Positions 33,397 to 45,407 of a stretch of DNA of 64,000 nt are shown here, in pieces. The translations under genes and the position numbers were made by a program. The notes beneath the pieces were generated by a model. The model was not told where the DNA came from, did no database searches, and worked only from the letters and a program-made list of their open reading frames with translations. Source of the stretch: Azolla caroliniana (Eukaryota; Polypodiophyta); contig JBHGNT010000009.1 in the NCBI GenBank assembly GCA_043228905.1, positions 19,530,001 through 19,594,000 of the forward strand, written 5' to 3'. Every line of letters begins with the position of its first letter. The first letter of the stretch is position 1.

Positions 33397-33821
33397 TGTT
33401 ACGAAGGCTCTCCAACTCTTCTTTATGCACAATGGATCGTGATGTGTTGGATCGTTTATTGTGCTCAAGATAGAAAGGAAGGGGAAGGAGACTTACCTCT
33501 CTGTAGCAAAACCAAAAGCTTCTATTTCATTACACGCAGAGCTCAACTCGCTCTCGTTAGTTTCCTATTTTTCTCCTCTCTCTCTCTCACTCTATTTTTT
33601 TCACTCACTCTCTTACTTTTTTACCTAAGTTATAAGTGACTTACATATGTAGCTAATTAGTTCTAACTAGCTAAATAGTTGTGCATGGCTAAATTAGTTG
33701 TAGATAGCTAAATAGTTGTTTCACCTTTATGTCCACTAGTAGCTAATTTCCTAATAGCTACTATAGGAGATCTCACTTACCAATATGCATCATATGCTTT
33801 TGTTGAGCTTGTTTCTCAACA
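33397..33821 (-). mobile_element. copia-C 5' LTR
   Basis: 425 bp, TGTTACGAAGG...TTTCTCAACA. It contains several TAGCTAAATAGTTG-type repeats. The last 21 bp resemble the end of the copia-B LTR. The matching 3' LTR is absent, since the element stops at 29375. Confidence 0.85.
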
Positions 33822-34470
33822 CAAGGAACCAAGGAGACGGTTCACACGCAAAGAGAAGAGAAAGAAGAAGATGTCGGAGTACGACACTGGCAAATAAGAG
33901 TCGAAACGGAGCGAATCCAACTCTAGAAAGAATGAAGAAGAACCTTCAGGAACGAAGTCCGAGGCGGCCAAGAGGGCCCTGAAATCAACAAACGAGAAGT
34001 TGCGCCGATTCACTCGCCAGAAGAACCCCGTAAAACAGTATGGGTACAATGAGTACATGGCGCATCACTATGCGTACATGTCAACAGTGGCGGAAGTGCG
34101 TGAGCCGAAGAGCTATGCAGAAGCAACAAAGGACGCGCAATTGCGAGCCACTATGGAGGAAGAGATACGGGCACTCGATGCCAACAACACATGGGACCTA
34201 GTTGACCCTCCTCGACATTGCAAACCAATCAGCTGCAAGTGGGTGTACAAGGTAAAGTACAATGTTGACGGTTCGGTCAACCGGTACAAAGCTCGGTTAG
34301 TGGCCAAAGGGTATGCGCAAACCCACGGAATCGACTACGACGAGACCTTTGTTCCGGTAGTGAAGATGATGACAGTTCGTGTGGTACCGGCAGTTGCGGC
34401 ATAGGGGTGGCATCTTCACCAAATGGATGTGAAGATTGCGTTTCTTCAAGGTGGCATCTTCACCAAATTC
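33822..34470 (+). pseudogene. copia-D linker and RT fragment
   Basis: Plus-strand copia RT start: [80 protein letters not shown], then a TAG stop followed by GWHLHQMDVKIAFLQG. It ends at a 19-bp direct repeat (34406-34424 and 34450-34468) beyond which copia homology stops. It is opposite in orientation to copia-C. Confidence 0.87.
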
Positions 34471-34859
34471 CACATGAAAATACCTTTAAGCTTCTTTATA
34501 TAGGCCTTCACCCCATGTCTATTATCAAACATGAAAGCATTACGCATATTCCAATTGTGTTGTAGACCCCAATAACGTAAAAATTGGAACAATATCTCCA
34601 TCTCATCATTTGAACCATTTTGAACATATTGAGAAAAAACCCATTGTTGAGGTCTCAAAACAACAACGGGTTAAAACGTGTCAAATGTCTGATAAGTACT
34701 CCCAAATGGTACACGTTATAGGATATTTAATGAACCTATGTATACCATTTGGATCATGTGCACACCCACACACAAAGCTTACTTATGTTGCATAGCACCA
34801 TCTACGCCTTTCTTTCCTAACAAGAATCATAAGTTAATCTTTGTACCGGATGTCTTACT
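34471..34859. other. unclassified interval
   Basis: A minus-strand open frame at 34658-34446 (YVQNGSNDEMEILFQFLRYW) is not one I recognise and enters copia-D at its end. No gene is supported here. Confidence 0.3.
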
Positions 34860-36190
34860 CTTGTTTAACGTTGAAGTTTGCAATCCTAATCTTGTTCTTT
34901 ACTTCCATCTTCATTCAAACTTTCAACCCATAATCTTTCATCATCAACTTTTCCTTTTCCTTTGTTTGTACTTTCTATTGTGTCGTACGTGGAATTCTTC
35001 AACTTGCCAGTGCATGGACCTACTTCCTTTATTGATGTTGAAGGACTTGAAGTACATGGACCACTCAAGTTTGTAATCCCTTGTGACTTCTATTGAGCTT
35101 CCTTTTGTTTTGCATCAACAATTAATTCTTCTACCTGTAAAGCATTAGATCGCACATACCACGATGCCATTTCATCAAATATCACATCTCTACTTGTTAT
35201 GAACTCTTTGGTTATTGGATTATAAAAATGATAACCCTTTTGTTCCAATGAGTAACCAATAAGATACACTTTTCATATTTGGCATCCAATTTTGATCTTA
35301 ACTCACTAGGCACATGTACATAACAAATGCATCCAAATATTCTTTGATTTGATAAATTTGGTTTCTTACCACTCCAAATTTATTCAGGAGTCAATACATG
35401 TATTACTGTAGTTGGACATGTGTTTATTAAATACACAATAGTAGATAATGCAATATCCCAAAATAAATGTGGCATCCTCTTTTCATTGAGCATTGATCGT
35501 GCTACTTCAGCAATCACTCTATTTTTTTCTTTCCACGACACTATTATGTTGAGGTGTATATTTACATATAAATTGCCGTATAATCCGATTCTCAATGAAA
35601 AAATTAGAAAACTCATTGGAGAAATACTCTCCCCCTCCTTGTCATTTTTATTTGGATATTCACCTCGTTTTCAACTTGACTTCTAAATATATTAAAATAA
35701 TAAAACACATTCGACTTATTCTTCATGAAGTAGACCGATGTCGTCCTTCAGTAATCATCAATAAAACTTACATAATAACGATTACCTCCATGCGATGTTT
35801 CTCTTGTTGATCCCCACACATCTAAATGAACCAATTGCAACACATGCTCATATATTTGTCTATTTCAAAAGGCCATCGAGCTTGTTTGACAAGTTGACAA
35901 GCCTCACACACATAATGCAAACTCTTATCTTTAAATGTAGGAAACCATAAACACTTTCATTAGCTTGCATGCTTTTCAACTTTTGGAAATTTACATGGCC
36001 TATCATGTTTGACAAGCCTCACACACATAATGCAAACTCTTATCTTTAAATGTAGGAAACCATAAACACTTTCATTAGCTTGCATGCTTTTCAACTTTTG
36101 GAAATTTACATGGCCTATCATGTTATGCTACAAATCTACCTTATCCTTATTATGGGTGAAATACATTTTGTGAGTATCAACATTATTTAT
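34860..36190 (-). pseudogene. copia-E integrase remnant
   Basis: Minus-strand pieces: GAG-pre motif HVNFQKLKSMQANES (about 36110 and repeated 115 bp away), CEACQLVKQARWPF (about 35890), then EKNRVIAEVARSMLNEKRMP, TVIHVLTPE, then IFGCICYVHVPSELRSKLD and CILIGYSLEQKGYHFYNP (about 35250). Heavily frameshifted. No LTR found; bounded by the 61-bp satellite on one side. Confidence 0.75.
35894..36123. repeat. 115-bp tandem duplication in copia-E
   Basis: Two essentially identical copies (35894-36008 and 36009-36123) beginning TTGACAAGCCTCACACACA. They duplicate the GAG-pre segment of the dead element, so the duplication is younger than the decay around it. Confidence 0.93.
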
Positions 36191-36191
36191 A

Positions 36192-36490
36192 CTGCATTAT
36201 GACATATGATGGATGAATGGATGATACATATATATGTGTACATAATCCTGCATTATAATTTATGACATATGATGGATGAATGGATGATACATACATATGT
36301 ACATAATCCTGCATTATAATTTATGACATATGATGGATGAATGGATGATACATACATATGTACATAATCCTGCATTATAATTTATGACATATGATGGATG
36401 AATGGATGATACATACATATGTACATAATCCTGCATTATAATTTATGACATATGATGGATGAATGGATGATACATACATACATACATACA
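36192..36490. repeat. 61-bp tandem array
   Basis: Five units (starts of GACATATGATGG at 36201, 36264, 36325, 36386, 36447), nearly identical after the first, then a short (CATA)n run. It lies about 110-400 bp upstream of the DUF948-like start codon. Confidence 0.95.
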
Positions 36491-36500
36491 TAATATCATC

Positions 36501-36582
36501 TGCTCTGTTTCTGTTTTGTTGTGCTCTGTTTCTGCTCTGTTTCTGTTTCTGTTTCTGTTTCTGTTTTCTGTTTTCTGTTTCT
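36501..36582. repeat. TCTGTT-type simple repeat
   Basis: Imperfect (TCTGTT)n pyrimidine-rich run ending 17 bp before the ATG at 36599, hence probably in the 5' UTR or core promoter of the next gene. Confidence 0.85.
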
Positions 36583-36598
36583 GGATCGAGGCCTTTTC

Positions 36599-39500
36599 AT
36601 GTTGTTGTCATGGCCGCCACGACTGTTCTGCCCTCTCTCCACGTCCTCACCCTCATCATCACTCCCTTCTCTCCGATGCCGACGACTCCATGCCCCAATG
36701 GAAAGACGAGGACCCTCCTTGGTTGTGATCTCTTCTGCTATCGGTGTTGGTGACCCACTCCCGAGACCTAATCATGATCATCAGCATCCTCAGACCCACG
36801 AGTTATCGTCCAGTACTGGCGTGGCGCCCTTGATCCCTCCCATCTCCATCAAGCTATGGAACCTTCCAGATCACCATTTGTTACTGCTCTCTACCGTTGC
36901 TTGCATGGTAAGTCTATTCTGACTTAGTGTAATAATCTGGTGCGTCGATGAGAGAGCAAGAGAGTCCACCTCGCGAAACAAATCATAAATACAAAAGTCG
37001 TTTTGGCATCAAGATTATAGAAGAAGGAGAAATGTCGCATGAAATATTGGACCAAAATCGAACAACCATATAAATGCTGAGGCAAACTCTCAGTTTCCTT
37101 TTGTATGTTGTAACTAACATTCATGAACACATTGACAGGGAAAAATTTGAACATGGTTTTCAAAGTAGTTTTAAACTCATTAACAGAGCAATTTTGTAAG
37201 GCTTTGTGATGTGCCATTATTGCCTCACACCACCACCCATCACGTGCATAGTAATTATGCTCTTTATGTCTGTAAAACAATCTTAAGGGTCATTAGTAGT
37301 CTTAGAACCACTTTTTATGCATTAACCACTATAATTTACCTCTAGGACTCTGAAATTTTCTTCAAAGATAATGTTTATACCAGTTGCTCTGAAGTTGTGA
37401 GAATCAGGAAGTGTTAGGAAAGACTACTTTATACTCCTAACATTGAGCATAAATGTAGCATAACTAATTCAGAGTATAGATACAACGTAGAAAAAACCAA
37501 ACCCCCTTTCCTCCAAAAATGAGATAGCTCACATAGTTTCTATTTGGCTTGCATGAACATTGTAAATCATGGGAATTTCCCTAACCAACCATCCTGTACT
37601 TGTCATTGCCTTAATTTCATTTGTTTGGTACCATTCAACAAATCATGCATGTATAAGCTTCTACTGGACAGAGGGACTTATTCATCACAATGTAGCTAAC
37701 ATTTTATGATTAAGGGACAAGAAAAATTCGTTGCTTCGTTATGTTACGATAATTAGTTAAATTTGACTGGCAAACTATTTCTATATAAGCCCCTACAGGA
37801 AAGAAAGAGACCTCGTGAAATTTTGAGCTCTAAAGACAAGCGGTGTATTTATGAGAAGAGGATAATTAGTCATATAATTTGGATTACTTGTTACTTAAGT
37901 ATTTAAATTTTGAAATGATGTATTTTTTCTTTTGCATTTTAGAAACCTCCAATGCTTGCTTTCTAATATAAATATTGACTTGAAATATTTGCACAGACAG
38001 GAGTTGCAGTCAGTGCTCTATTTTTGTCAGCCATTCCGACATTGTTGGTGAGTTTATTGCGTCATTTAACTTCAATTATCAGTTAATGTTGGTCCAAGCC
38101 TTCTAGTCTTGGAGTAAAAGGTTAGGTTCATATGAGGTAATAGATACCTGAAAAATATCCTTGCTTGTTTCACAAACAATAGATCTTTCCTCGAGTAGAG
38201 AGAGAAGAGAGTGTACTTACAAAAAGTAGGCTCCAATGTTAGAAGCATAATCTTAAGGACCACATCTATAGCTAATTTTAGTGGGTTAAGGGTAGGACGG
38301 TTGGGAAACCAATTATTGTAGTAACTGGGGGAAATGCATAAGCATTAGCCATAGAATTGGCCCTATAACATCCGATCACCATTTTGTTGGTTACTGTGGA
38401 GACATAAATGATGGGGTGTTGAGAATGTAGGGATTCTAGACTCAACCCACACAGCAAGACAAAGCAAAAGAGAAAACGAAGTTGCATATTGTATGTGAGG
38501 TCTAGTGTTGCATATGGACATAAGAGGGCATCAAATGGTTCTCCTTTGTCTTGAACCAGTTTGCACTCTTCAAACCTGAATCACTGCGTGATGTTGACTC
38601 GTGAAAAAATACCCTTTAACCATGATGAACTGAAAGTTCTCGTAGTAATGAACATGGCCAAGATCTGTAATTTTGAATGTCTTACTCAGATCATTCTTAT
38701 AAAGACTTGAGGCTTGCTTCAAGCCATACAAAACTTTATGAAATTTGTAAAGTTTAATGTCTGGACCTCTAGAGGCTGGGTAACAAGATCAGAACTAGAC
38801 TTCTTGTGAGAGGAAAAGGTGGCTTACAAATGCTCCTACACATACCTAGGAGTAACATTCACAGGGTCTCGGTTCTCCTAGGGGGAGGCTGCTTGTGCTC
38901 AACTTTCTCATGATAAGCAGCCCTTAGGTGCTCTCAAAAGACAATGCACATATTTGCAGTTCCAAGATCCACAAATTGAATTGTGGCTACTTGTCACGCC
39001 AACTCTTCTCAATAGAGTAGAAAACTACGGACTGAGTCCTAACAAGGTAAATAACTGGAAAGAGTTAGAGAGACCTTTATTGTCAATGATTGCCTGCATA
39101 ATGAGCAAAGCATTGGTGTCCCATGATATAATCTGACCAGACATGGGAGCAGCCCCAATAATCACTGAGGCATCATTCCGACCAGTGAACAATATACAAC
39201 GGCTTTGGGAGCTTACTAACTGCTATAATGTATAAAAGACTACTAAGTAATTTTTTAACTGGTTATGATATATTTGATGTTGGTTATTGTAACCAAGAAA
39301 TCATGATGTGGGAAGACCAACGGTCATAACCAAGAAATCGTGAAATGGGAAGGCCAGTGGTTAACTTAAGTGCTGGAATGAGGGGGGAAAACTCTTAAGC
39401 AGTTGTAAAACACGTGCTTCACACCAGAGCTTGCATCCCCATGTTATCCTTTGTCTATTCAATGCAAGCTCTGGTGTGAGGCACGTGTTCACACCAGAGC

Positions 39501-40641
39501 TTGCATTGAATACACAATGTAACATGGGGATGGTTTTGTATTGGATTTTGTGGATGTTTGTGTAAAGTTTTTGTGTATAGGTTCATGTGTATTTTTTTCC
39601 CTTTCCAGTATGTATAATACGTGTTAACAAAAATGAGCTGTTTACACCGTTTTAGGCTTTCAAGAGGGCTGCCGAATCATTGGAGAAACTTCTCGATGTG
39701 ACAAGGGAAGAATTGCCAGGCACAATGGCAGCTGTAAGGCTATCGGGGATGGAAATCAGTGACCTAACTATGGAACTCAGTGAAATAGGGTAAAGCAAAT
39801 TTATTTTTTGACAACCAGAATCAATATGTTGTTTCCAAGTGAGTAAAAGATGTGAAGTACATATTATGCCCATTTTATGGATCATTTGGGAAAATCGCAA
39901 TGATTTCAGCATGAAATTAATAACGTTGTCTCTAAATATTTCAAAATTGATCAAAGAAGATATATTGTTTGGATTCTGTTAATCAAGATCTTTCTTATGA
40001 CATGTCATATATAAATTCCCACATTGTTCTTAACATTGTTTATATTCATTCTTGTTTGAGACTGGAGAATTCCCAACATTATCTAGTATGGTTCTATATT
40101 AAACAGAAAAACAGTAAAATACATCTAATGTTTGGGTATTCACCAGAATGCCCAGCAAGTATTATCTATGCTCATATTATCTATTCTATCCCATTCAGGC
40201 AGGAGATTTCATCAGGTGTAAAAAGCTCTACTCGAGTAGTGCGTGCTGCACAAGATGGGCTGCGTCATGTGAGTAGCATCGCTACAGCAGGTTAGTATTT
40301 TGTTGCTTTGTCTTATATGGACATTCCTTTATGTAAAAAAACACTACTTTTGCAAGATCGTCTTTATGGGAGTTGATGAAAAGAAATTCTTTATCAGTTT
40401 TTTTCAAGATTGCCAACTAGCTTTTTTTTTCTGTTCAACTGTGGTAGCTCTTTTACAGGATCGAGTAATCTCAGCCCCAAGAAGATTAATGAAGCCAACC
40501 GTGTCAGTCGCAAGAGGTCTTCGTGAGAGTTTGACAGGCATGCGAACAATGTTTCGAAGCATTGTCACCCTAAAATATGTGATGAGCTGGATTGGAAAAT
40601 TCTGGAGCATGCGGGGGCGACTTTTGTTAAGAGGGCATTGA
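36599..40641 (+). CDS. DUF948-like plastid membrane protein (5 exons)
   Basis: Coding exons 36599-36907, 37997-38047, 39656-39789, 40199-40290, 40448-40641; all introns are GT-AG and the phases fit, giving 259 aa. The first in-frame ATG is 36599. Residues 1 to about 60 are Ser/Arg-rich with few acidic residues (MLLSWPPRLFCPLSTSSPSS), as in chloroplast transit peptides. About 90-122 is hydrophobic (HHLLLLSTVACM then TGVAVSALFLSAIPTLL), a membrane segment spanning the exon 1-2 junction. The most conserved block follows: AFKRAAESLEKLLDVTREEL, AAVRLSGMEISDLTMELSE, SGVKSSTRVVRAAQDGLR, characteristic of a plant DUF948-like family found in plastids. The function is not established as far as I know. 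The C-terminus is basic (RLLLRGH). It converges with the ARID4-like gene. Confidence 0.9.
38595..38745 (-). pseudogene. copia RT scrap in the intron
   Basis: The minus-strand translation reads KFHKVLYGLKQASSLYKNDL then SKTFKITDLGHVHYYENFQF. The catalytic YVDD region between these motifs is deleted. A molecular fossil. Confidence 0.7.
39411..39531. repeat. three-armed inverted repeat in the intron
   Basis: Arm A 39411-39436 (CACGTGCTTCACACCAGAG...), arm B 39436-39487, its reverse complement extended, and arm C 39482-39531, again the reverse complement of B. B and C form a nearly loop-less 50-bp hairpin; A and B an alternative 26-bp stem. Confidence 0.85.
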
Positions 40642-41955
40642 AATTGATTAATTCTTGAAAGCAGAAAGAGATTGGATTTAGATCTAGGTAGCTATTGCTA
40701 AAATATCTATATCAAGCTCAAGGTATAGATGGTTCCGCTATGGATATTTCATCCAAAAGTTTGTATCTATCCCAATATCACAATGGGTTAATGGGTTAAT
40801 GTTCTTGCTATGTGCACTTATTATGTAACAATCCTAAATTTCTACTTCCAATAGTTTGCATACATTCAGCTGTTGATTTGAAAACAAGATGGTTAACAAA
40901 TAACTTGTTTTTCGAAGGCAGTCTGCATTTGAGTGTCTTATTATTTAGATAACCTTTATTTGTACACAGTTGTAATCTGACACCTTTTGTGGGGAACTAA
41001 CATCATAGTATTTGTCAGAAACATGGAACACCAATAAGAAAGTTCGAAAAGTAACAAAAATAAGCTTGATATCTTTTGTTATTCTGAACAATCCTCAATA
41101 TTCCCGGAGTTATAGCTCTAATATAAAGATCATTTTAATACAACTTCGGGGTATTTATGGGAGCTCAAAATAGTAAATTTCGCTGCAAATGCTGTACACT
41201 GAATACTGGCTGGTTCCACAGCCAATTAACTGATTTAAATATTGCATTGGAAATGAGGTTTGATTTATGAGAAAGTGTATCAGTAATCTAATTTAGATTT
41301 ATAGCTTTGACTGACGGTATTTGTTATTCTTACCCACCTTACCTTTATGACATGATACATGAATTTCTCATCGCGTTGGCTTCAAAAGCTATTTTGGTGT
41401 TCAGTTCTTTTGTTCATGTTTACATGCAGCCCCTTACGAAAGTGTGATTTGATCGGAGAACTCTCTTTATCTTTTCAGGGATGGGTTTGAGCAATTTTGT
41501 TAGAGAATTAACATTTGGGGGATTTAGGTGTAACTTCATATAAAAGTCGTGGATAGTTGTCTACATGTATTACCCTAGATTTATTGTCCTAGTCCAAAAA
41601 ACCCTTGGCTTTGGCTATTTTCTTTGACCAATCATTAAGATTACTACCTAACAACCCTTCCTTTTCTATGCTTTCAAGTCATATGATGTGTTATAGGTCT
41701 CCTCACCTACCCCCATGGATGAGCATCTTTGTATGATTGTCTAAGGCTACATAATCTTTGCACTATGCAACACTTTTGGTACTTTTGAATGTGTAAATAT
41801 AGTATGCTTGTGAACAACTCTATTTGTGGCACTACTTGGCTGCATTGGGAGTCAGCAACAATTGGTATGACTTGAACCAAATTGTGGGATTGCAAGTTTA
41901 CTATTTGGTTCAAATTTAAAATTTGGCTCTATAAATAACTTGGATTATGAGAGAA
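40642..41955. other. 3' flank of the DUF948-like gene
   Basis: AT-rich, no protein or RNA gene recognised. The 3' UTR and poly(A) site of the upstream gene presumably lie in the first few hundred bases. Confidence 0.5.
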
Positions 41956-42093
41956 TTGCATGCAATAATAACTTGGATACAAAAGAATCAGTATTAAAGA
42001 TGTCACCCCTCTTTTTGGTACTAGGTGATGAAAGTGCTATAAATCACCCATACTACTTGAACGAATTTATTTTGGCAAGGTAGTTTGATCGTT

Positions 42094-42163
42094 GCATTGT
42101 CTGGGAATTGCATCCGAGTCTGTACCGTGGAGGGGTACTATTCTACCAGTAAACCACCAATGC
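42094..42163 (-). pseudogene. tRNA-Gly-like pseudogene 1
   Basis: 70 nt on the minus strand, GCATTGGTGGTTTACTGGTA... with TCCACGG in the anticodon arm. It matches the plant tRNA-Gly layout (GTGGTCTAGTGGTAGAATAG D arm, GTACC/GGTAC anticodon stem), but the T arm is degraded (GATGCAATTCC). The acceptor ends still pair well (GCATTGG with ACAATGC). Confidence 0.75.
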
Positions 42164-42916
42164 ATACCATATATGGCTTACATTAGAGTTGTAATGAGAT
42201 TTATGGGCCCAAGAATCACCATTTAATTCAAATGTATTTTCATCACAATTTTTTACAACATTATCAGTGAATCCAAATTAATGTATGTTTCAAATCATCT
42301 TAACATCATTTTAGTATTGAAAATGGGCATCCTTCTAATCTTCAACTTTCTTCATAAAAAATTGACGCTCTATGGGTATATCACTGGTAACACAAAACAA
42401 ATTGCTATATTATACTCTTGTTAGTGTAGTGAAATTTGTAGGCTAAAGGAAATTACTTTCAAACAACAAGCACATACCTTACATTGACTCTCATTGTGGT
42501 TATTCTTCATCATCTATCTATATCAAATCTTATAACCTCTTGACCCCATTTTATGCTTTTTAAGGTAATTGGATTGTCCCACACAATCTATGATAATCAA
42601 GGGAATCGATATTCTAAGTTGTAGTACGAGTTAGACCAACAATGCCATGCGATATATAAATAACTTAGTTACAAATGAATCTATATTAGAGATGCAACCT
42701 CTTTTCTAGTACTAGTCGATAAAAGTGTTATAAATCATTGACACTACTCCAAGGAATTTTTAAACCTGGGCCTCTAGGTGGAATGGTACTATTCTCTAAC
42801 TAAGGTGCAAATAAATGCAATATATAGATAAGTTTTTTGGTTCTAGTCGATGAAAGCGTTATAAATCATTGATACTACTTAAAATGAATTTAATTCGGCA
42901 AGGTAGGTTGATCGTT

Positions 42917-42985
42917 GCATTCGCAAGAATTGGACACGAATTTGTACCATGGCAAGGTACTATTCTACCACTAGACCACCAATGC
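42917..42985 (-). pseudogene. tRNA-Gly-like pseudogene 2
   Basis: 69 nt, D arm GTGGTCTAGTGGTAGAATAG as in tRNA-Gly, anticodon arm GTACC-TTGCCAT-GGTAC with a GCC anticodon. T arm broken (GTGTCCAATTCTTG instead of GGTTCGATTCCC). Acceptor GCATTGG/CGAATGC pairs at six of seven positions. Confidence 0.8.
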
Positions 42986-43560
42986 ATGACAAATATTAAT
43001 TTCCACAAAAGTTTTGAAGTTTTATTTATGTAAGAATCGCCCTTTAATTCAAATATATATTTTTCACAATTGTTTACAAGATTATTTGTGAATCCAAATT
43101 AGCGTATTTTTCCAACCCTCCCAATAAAAAAATTGTATTGAAAATGGGCATCATTCTTATTCTCAACTTTATTCATCAAAGATTAACTCTCTATGGGTAT
43201 ATTTATGGTAACACAAAAGAAATCGCTAGGTTATAATGTTGTTAGTCTAAAGGAAATTACATTCAAACAACATGCAATACTTGATACTCACACTCATTGT
43301 GGTTATTCTTCTTCTTTTTTAAGTGCTCCAAATCTCATCACATCTTAGTTGATCTAGTATTGTGCTTTTTAAAGGTAATCTAGACTATTCGTGCCTTGAC
43401 TTGTGTGACGCAATGGACCATAATCAAGGGAATCGATATTCAAAATTCAAGTACTAGTTAGAGTATCCATGCATGCGATATATAAAGAAGTTGGATACAA
43501 AAGAATCTAGAGTAGAGATGCTACCCCTTTTCTAGTACTAATCAACAAAAGGCATGACAT

Positions 43561-45407
43561 TACTCCACACTGTCGTCACGCCCAATCTTGACAGTGCCAA
43601 CATGGTTTGTTTCGCCTATCCATATGACATAACCATACAAGTCTGACGAGGACCAACTTCACCACCTCTTCACTACACTCCAACAACTCCATTGCCTCGC
43701 GGGGTGAACTCGCTCAAACCATCATGAAGAGTGACGATAGTTTGATCCCACCGCTACGCTTCATGCAATTAGGACTACGTGCCTAGCAAGCTACTTGGGA
43801 CAAGACTACTCACACCGGCATATTTAGCATTGAACTAGCTTCACTCTTCATGATGGCTCGAGTGTTGGTAGTTCTAAGGCCTGGTTTGGTTTGGTTTGAG
43901 TTCAACGGTTTTAAGTGTATATTTTTAAAATATTTGTTAGATATATTAACTCTATATAATACATAATGTGGTATAATATATTTGTTCTTTAAAAACAATG
44001 GCATTTATTTGTCAATTGTCATATTGACAAATGGGTCTTTAAAAACCATCTTATTTTTAGTTGACAGGGCAATCATGTAGCTCTACTTCCTACTGATCAA
44101 TCTACTATTCAAATATTCAGATATTTAACAATAACATTAACATGCTTTATAGCTATCCTATACCTTATGGTTCTGTGTCAATATGACCATATGATAATTC
44201 TTGTCTTTAGCACAACCTGTGTAATAGATTGATCCAAAAACTTCTAATTCAGATCTTCATTGTCATATGGTCGCAAAGAGTAAATTAGAAGTGAGAAATG
44301 ACACAAAGACTCATTACTTGCACCACAAAACAATCCAACTTAAGTACTGTATCATAGTAAAAAATTAAAGTTCATTAACGAAATCTAATGGTTGCAAAGG
44401 AGTTGCATGCTTTCACTCACAGAACCTATTTACGCCTCGTTTTGGTGGCACGTGATCTACCACTACATAACATCGTTAAGAAGGTAACAGTTGGTATGCT
44501 GGCAATTGTGATCACTCAAGTCACAAGCATAACATCAAGATGATTTTCAACAGCAATCACATCACTTGCATCAATCAACCATACATAGTCATTAGGCTCA
44601 AGCTTGAAAGGACATCAACCAATTGAGAGAATTATGAATATGTAACCTGGTGCAGTTGCAATTTTAACATCATATACAAAAAACATAAAAACCATGATAA
44701 AACCATGTTGCAATAACAATATTCTTTTCCAGACCTCTTAATGGGAGATTGATTGCTATTTTCAGCAACTGATGCTATGACACATCAAGACAGAAATAAT
44801 AAACAAAATCCACCACACTTCGCATATCGACATCTGCCACATTGCTTATAAGCATTGGTATCAAATAACCAGTGGCTGCAGAGAAACTTTACCTGCTAAG
44901 ACTGAAACACAAAATAGACGATTTTTTCCCCCTATTCGGAGATACATTCGGTGCAAAATTTTCAGGATCTCATTTCCTTCATAGAAAGTGAATGTTAATG
45001 TAATATATCCTGGTTTCCATTCTACGAGAGTAAATTTAATTTCACAAATTTTGTAACAATATAACAATACATCATAGGAAAGCAGAGATCATATCATTTA
45101 TCTGCACTGCTTCCCTCTTGAATGCAAATGGTCATGAGATATTCGCAGATCTAATCAGGACTACTTACATCAATGACTTCAAGAATAATCTCTTGACAAG
45201 CATAATCAGAAATTTACAAAATAGGGACGCTGTGATCATCTTATAGAACATAGAAAACCTGCGGAAAAAGAAGTGCATGGTACTCGTCAAAAATAGCTCC
45301 GGCGTTCCCTTTTCTCCTTGCTCAAACTTCTCGGTAGACATAAAACTGTGCAAAGACAATTCCCTTGATGTAAATAATGTGTTTTCTCTCCATGGAGATG
45401 GTTGTGA
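43561..45407. other. intergenic, no gene recognised
   Basis: AT-rich sequence between the tRNA-like repeats and the stop of the ARID4-like gene at 45408. The last few hundred bases probably carry its 3' UTR. No coding signal found. Confidence 0.5.

Larger units (their letters stand above)
38048..39655. other. intron 2 of the DUF948-like gene
   Basis: 1.6-kb intron. It holds a copia RT remnant on the minus strand at 38595-38745 (KVLYGLKQAS fused to FKITDLGHVHYY by an internal deletion) and a strong inverted repeat at 39411-39531. Confidence 0.7.
41956..43560. repeat. diverged tandem repeat with tRNA-Gly-like cores
   Basis: Homologous blocks recur at 41960, 42649 and 43473 (GATACAAAAGAATCTA...GAGATGC...TTTTCTAGTACTA), giving units of roughly 0.69 and 0.82 kb. 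Each unit includes a tRNA-Gly-like sequence on the minus strand, a shared AATTGAAAATGGGCATC-type block and TCAAGGGAATCGATATTC. Divergence is substantial. A third, poorer tRNA-like trace is at about 42770-42825. Confidence 0.75.

Noticed and set aside
36521-36598. Upstream start for the DUF948-like protein (SVSVSVSV extension)
   Set aside because: The first codon there is GTG and the stretch is a simple repeat; 36599 is the first in-frame ATG.
36924-37280. 118-codon minus-strand frame in intron 1 of the DUF948-like gene
   Set aside because: No recognisable motif and antisense to a well-supported intron.
42094-42985. Functional tRNA-Gly genes
   Set aside because: T arms and the B box are broken in both copies, and they sit in diverged repeats.
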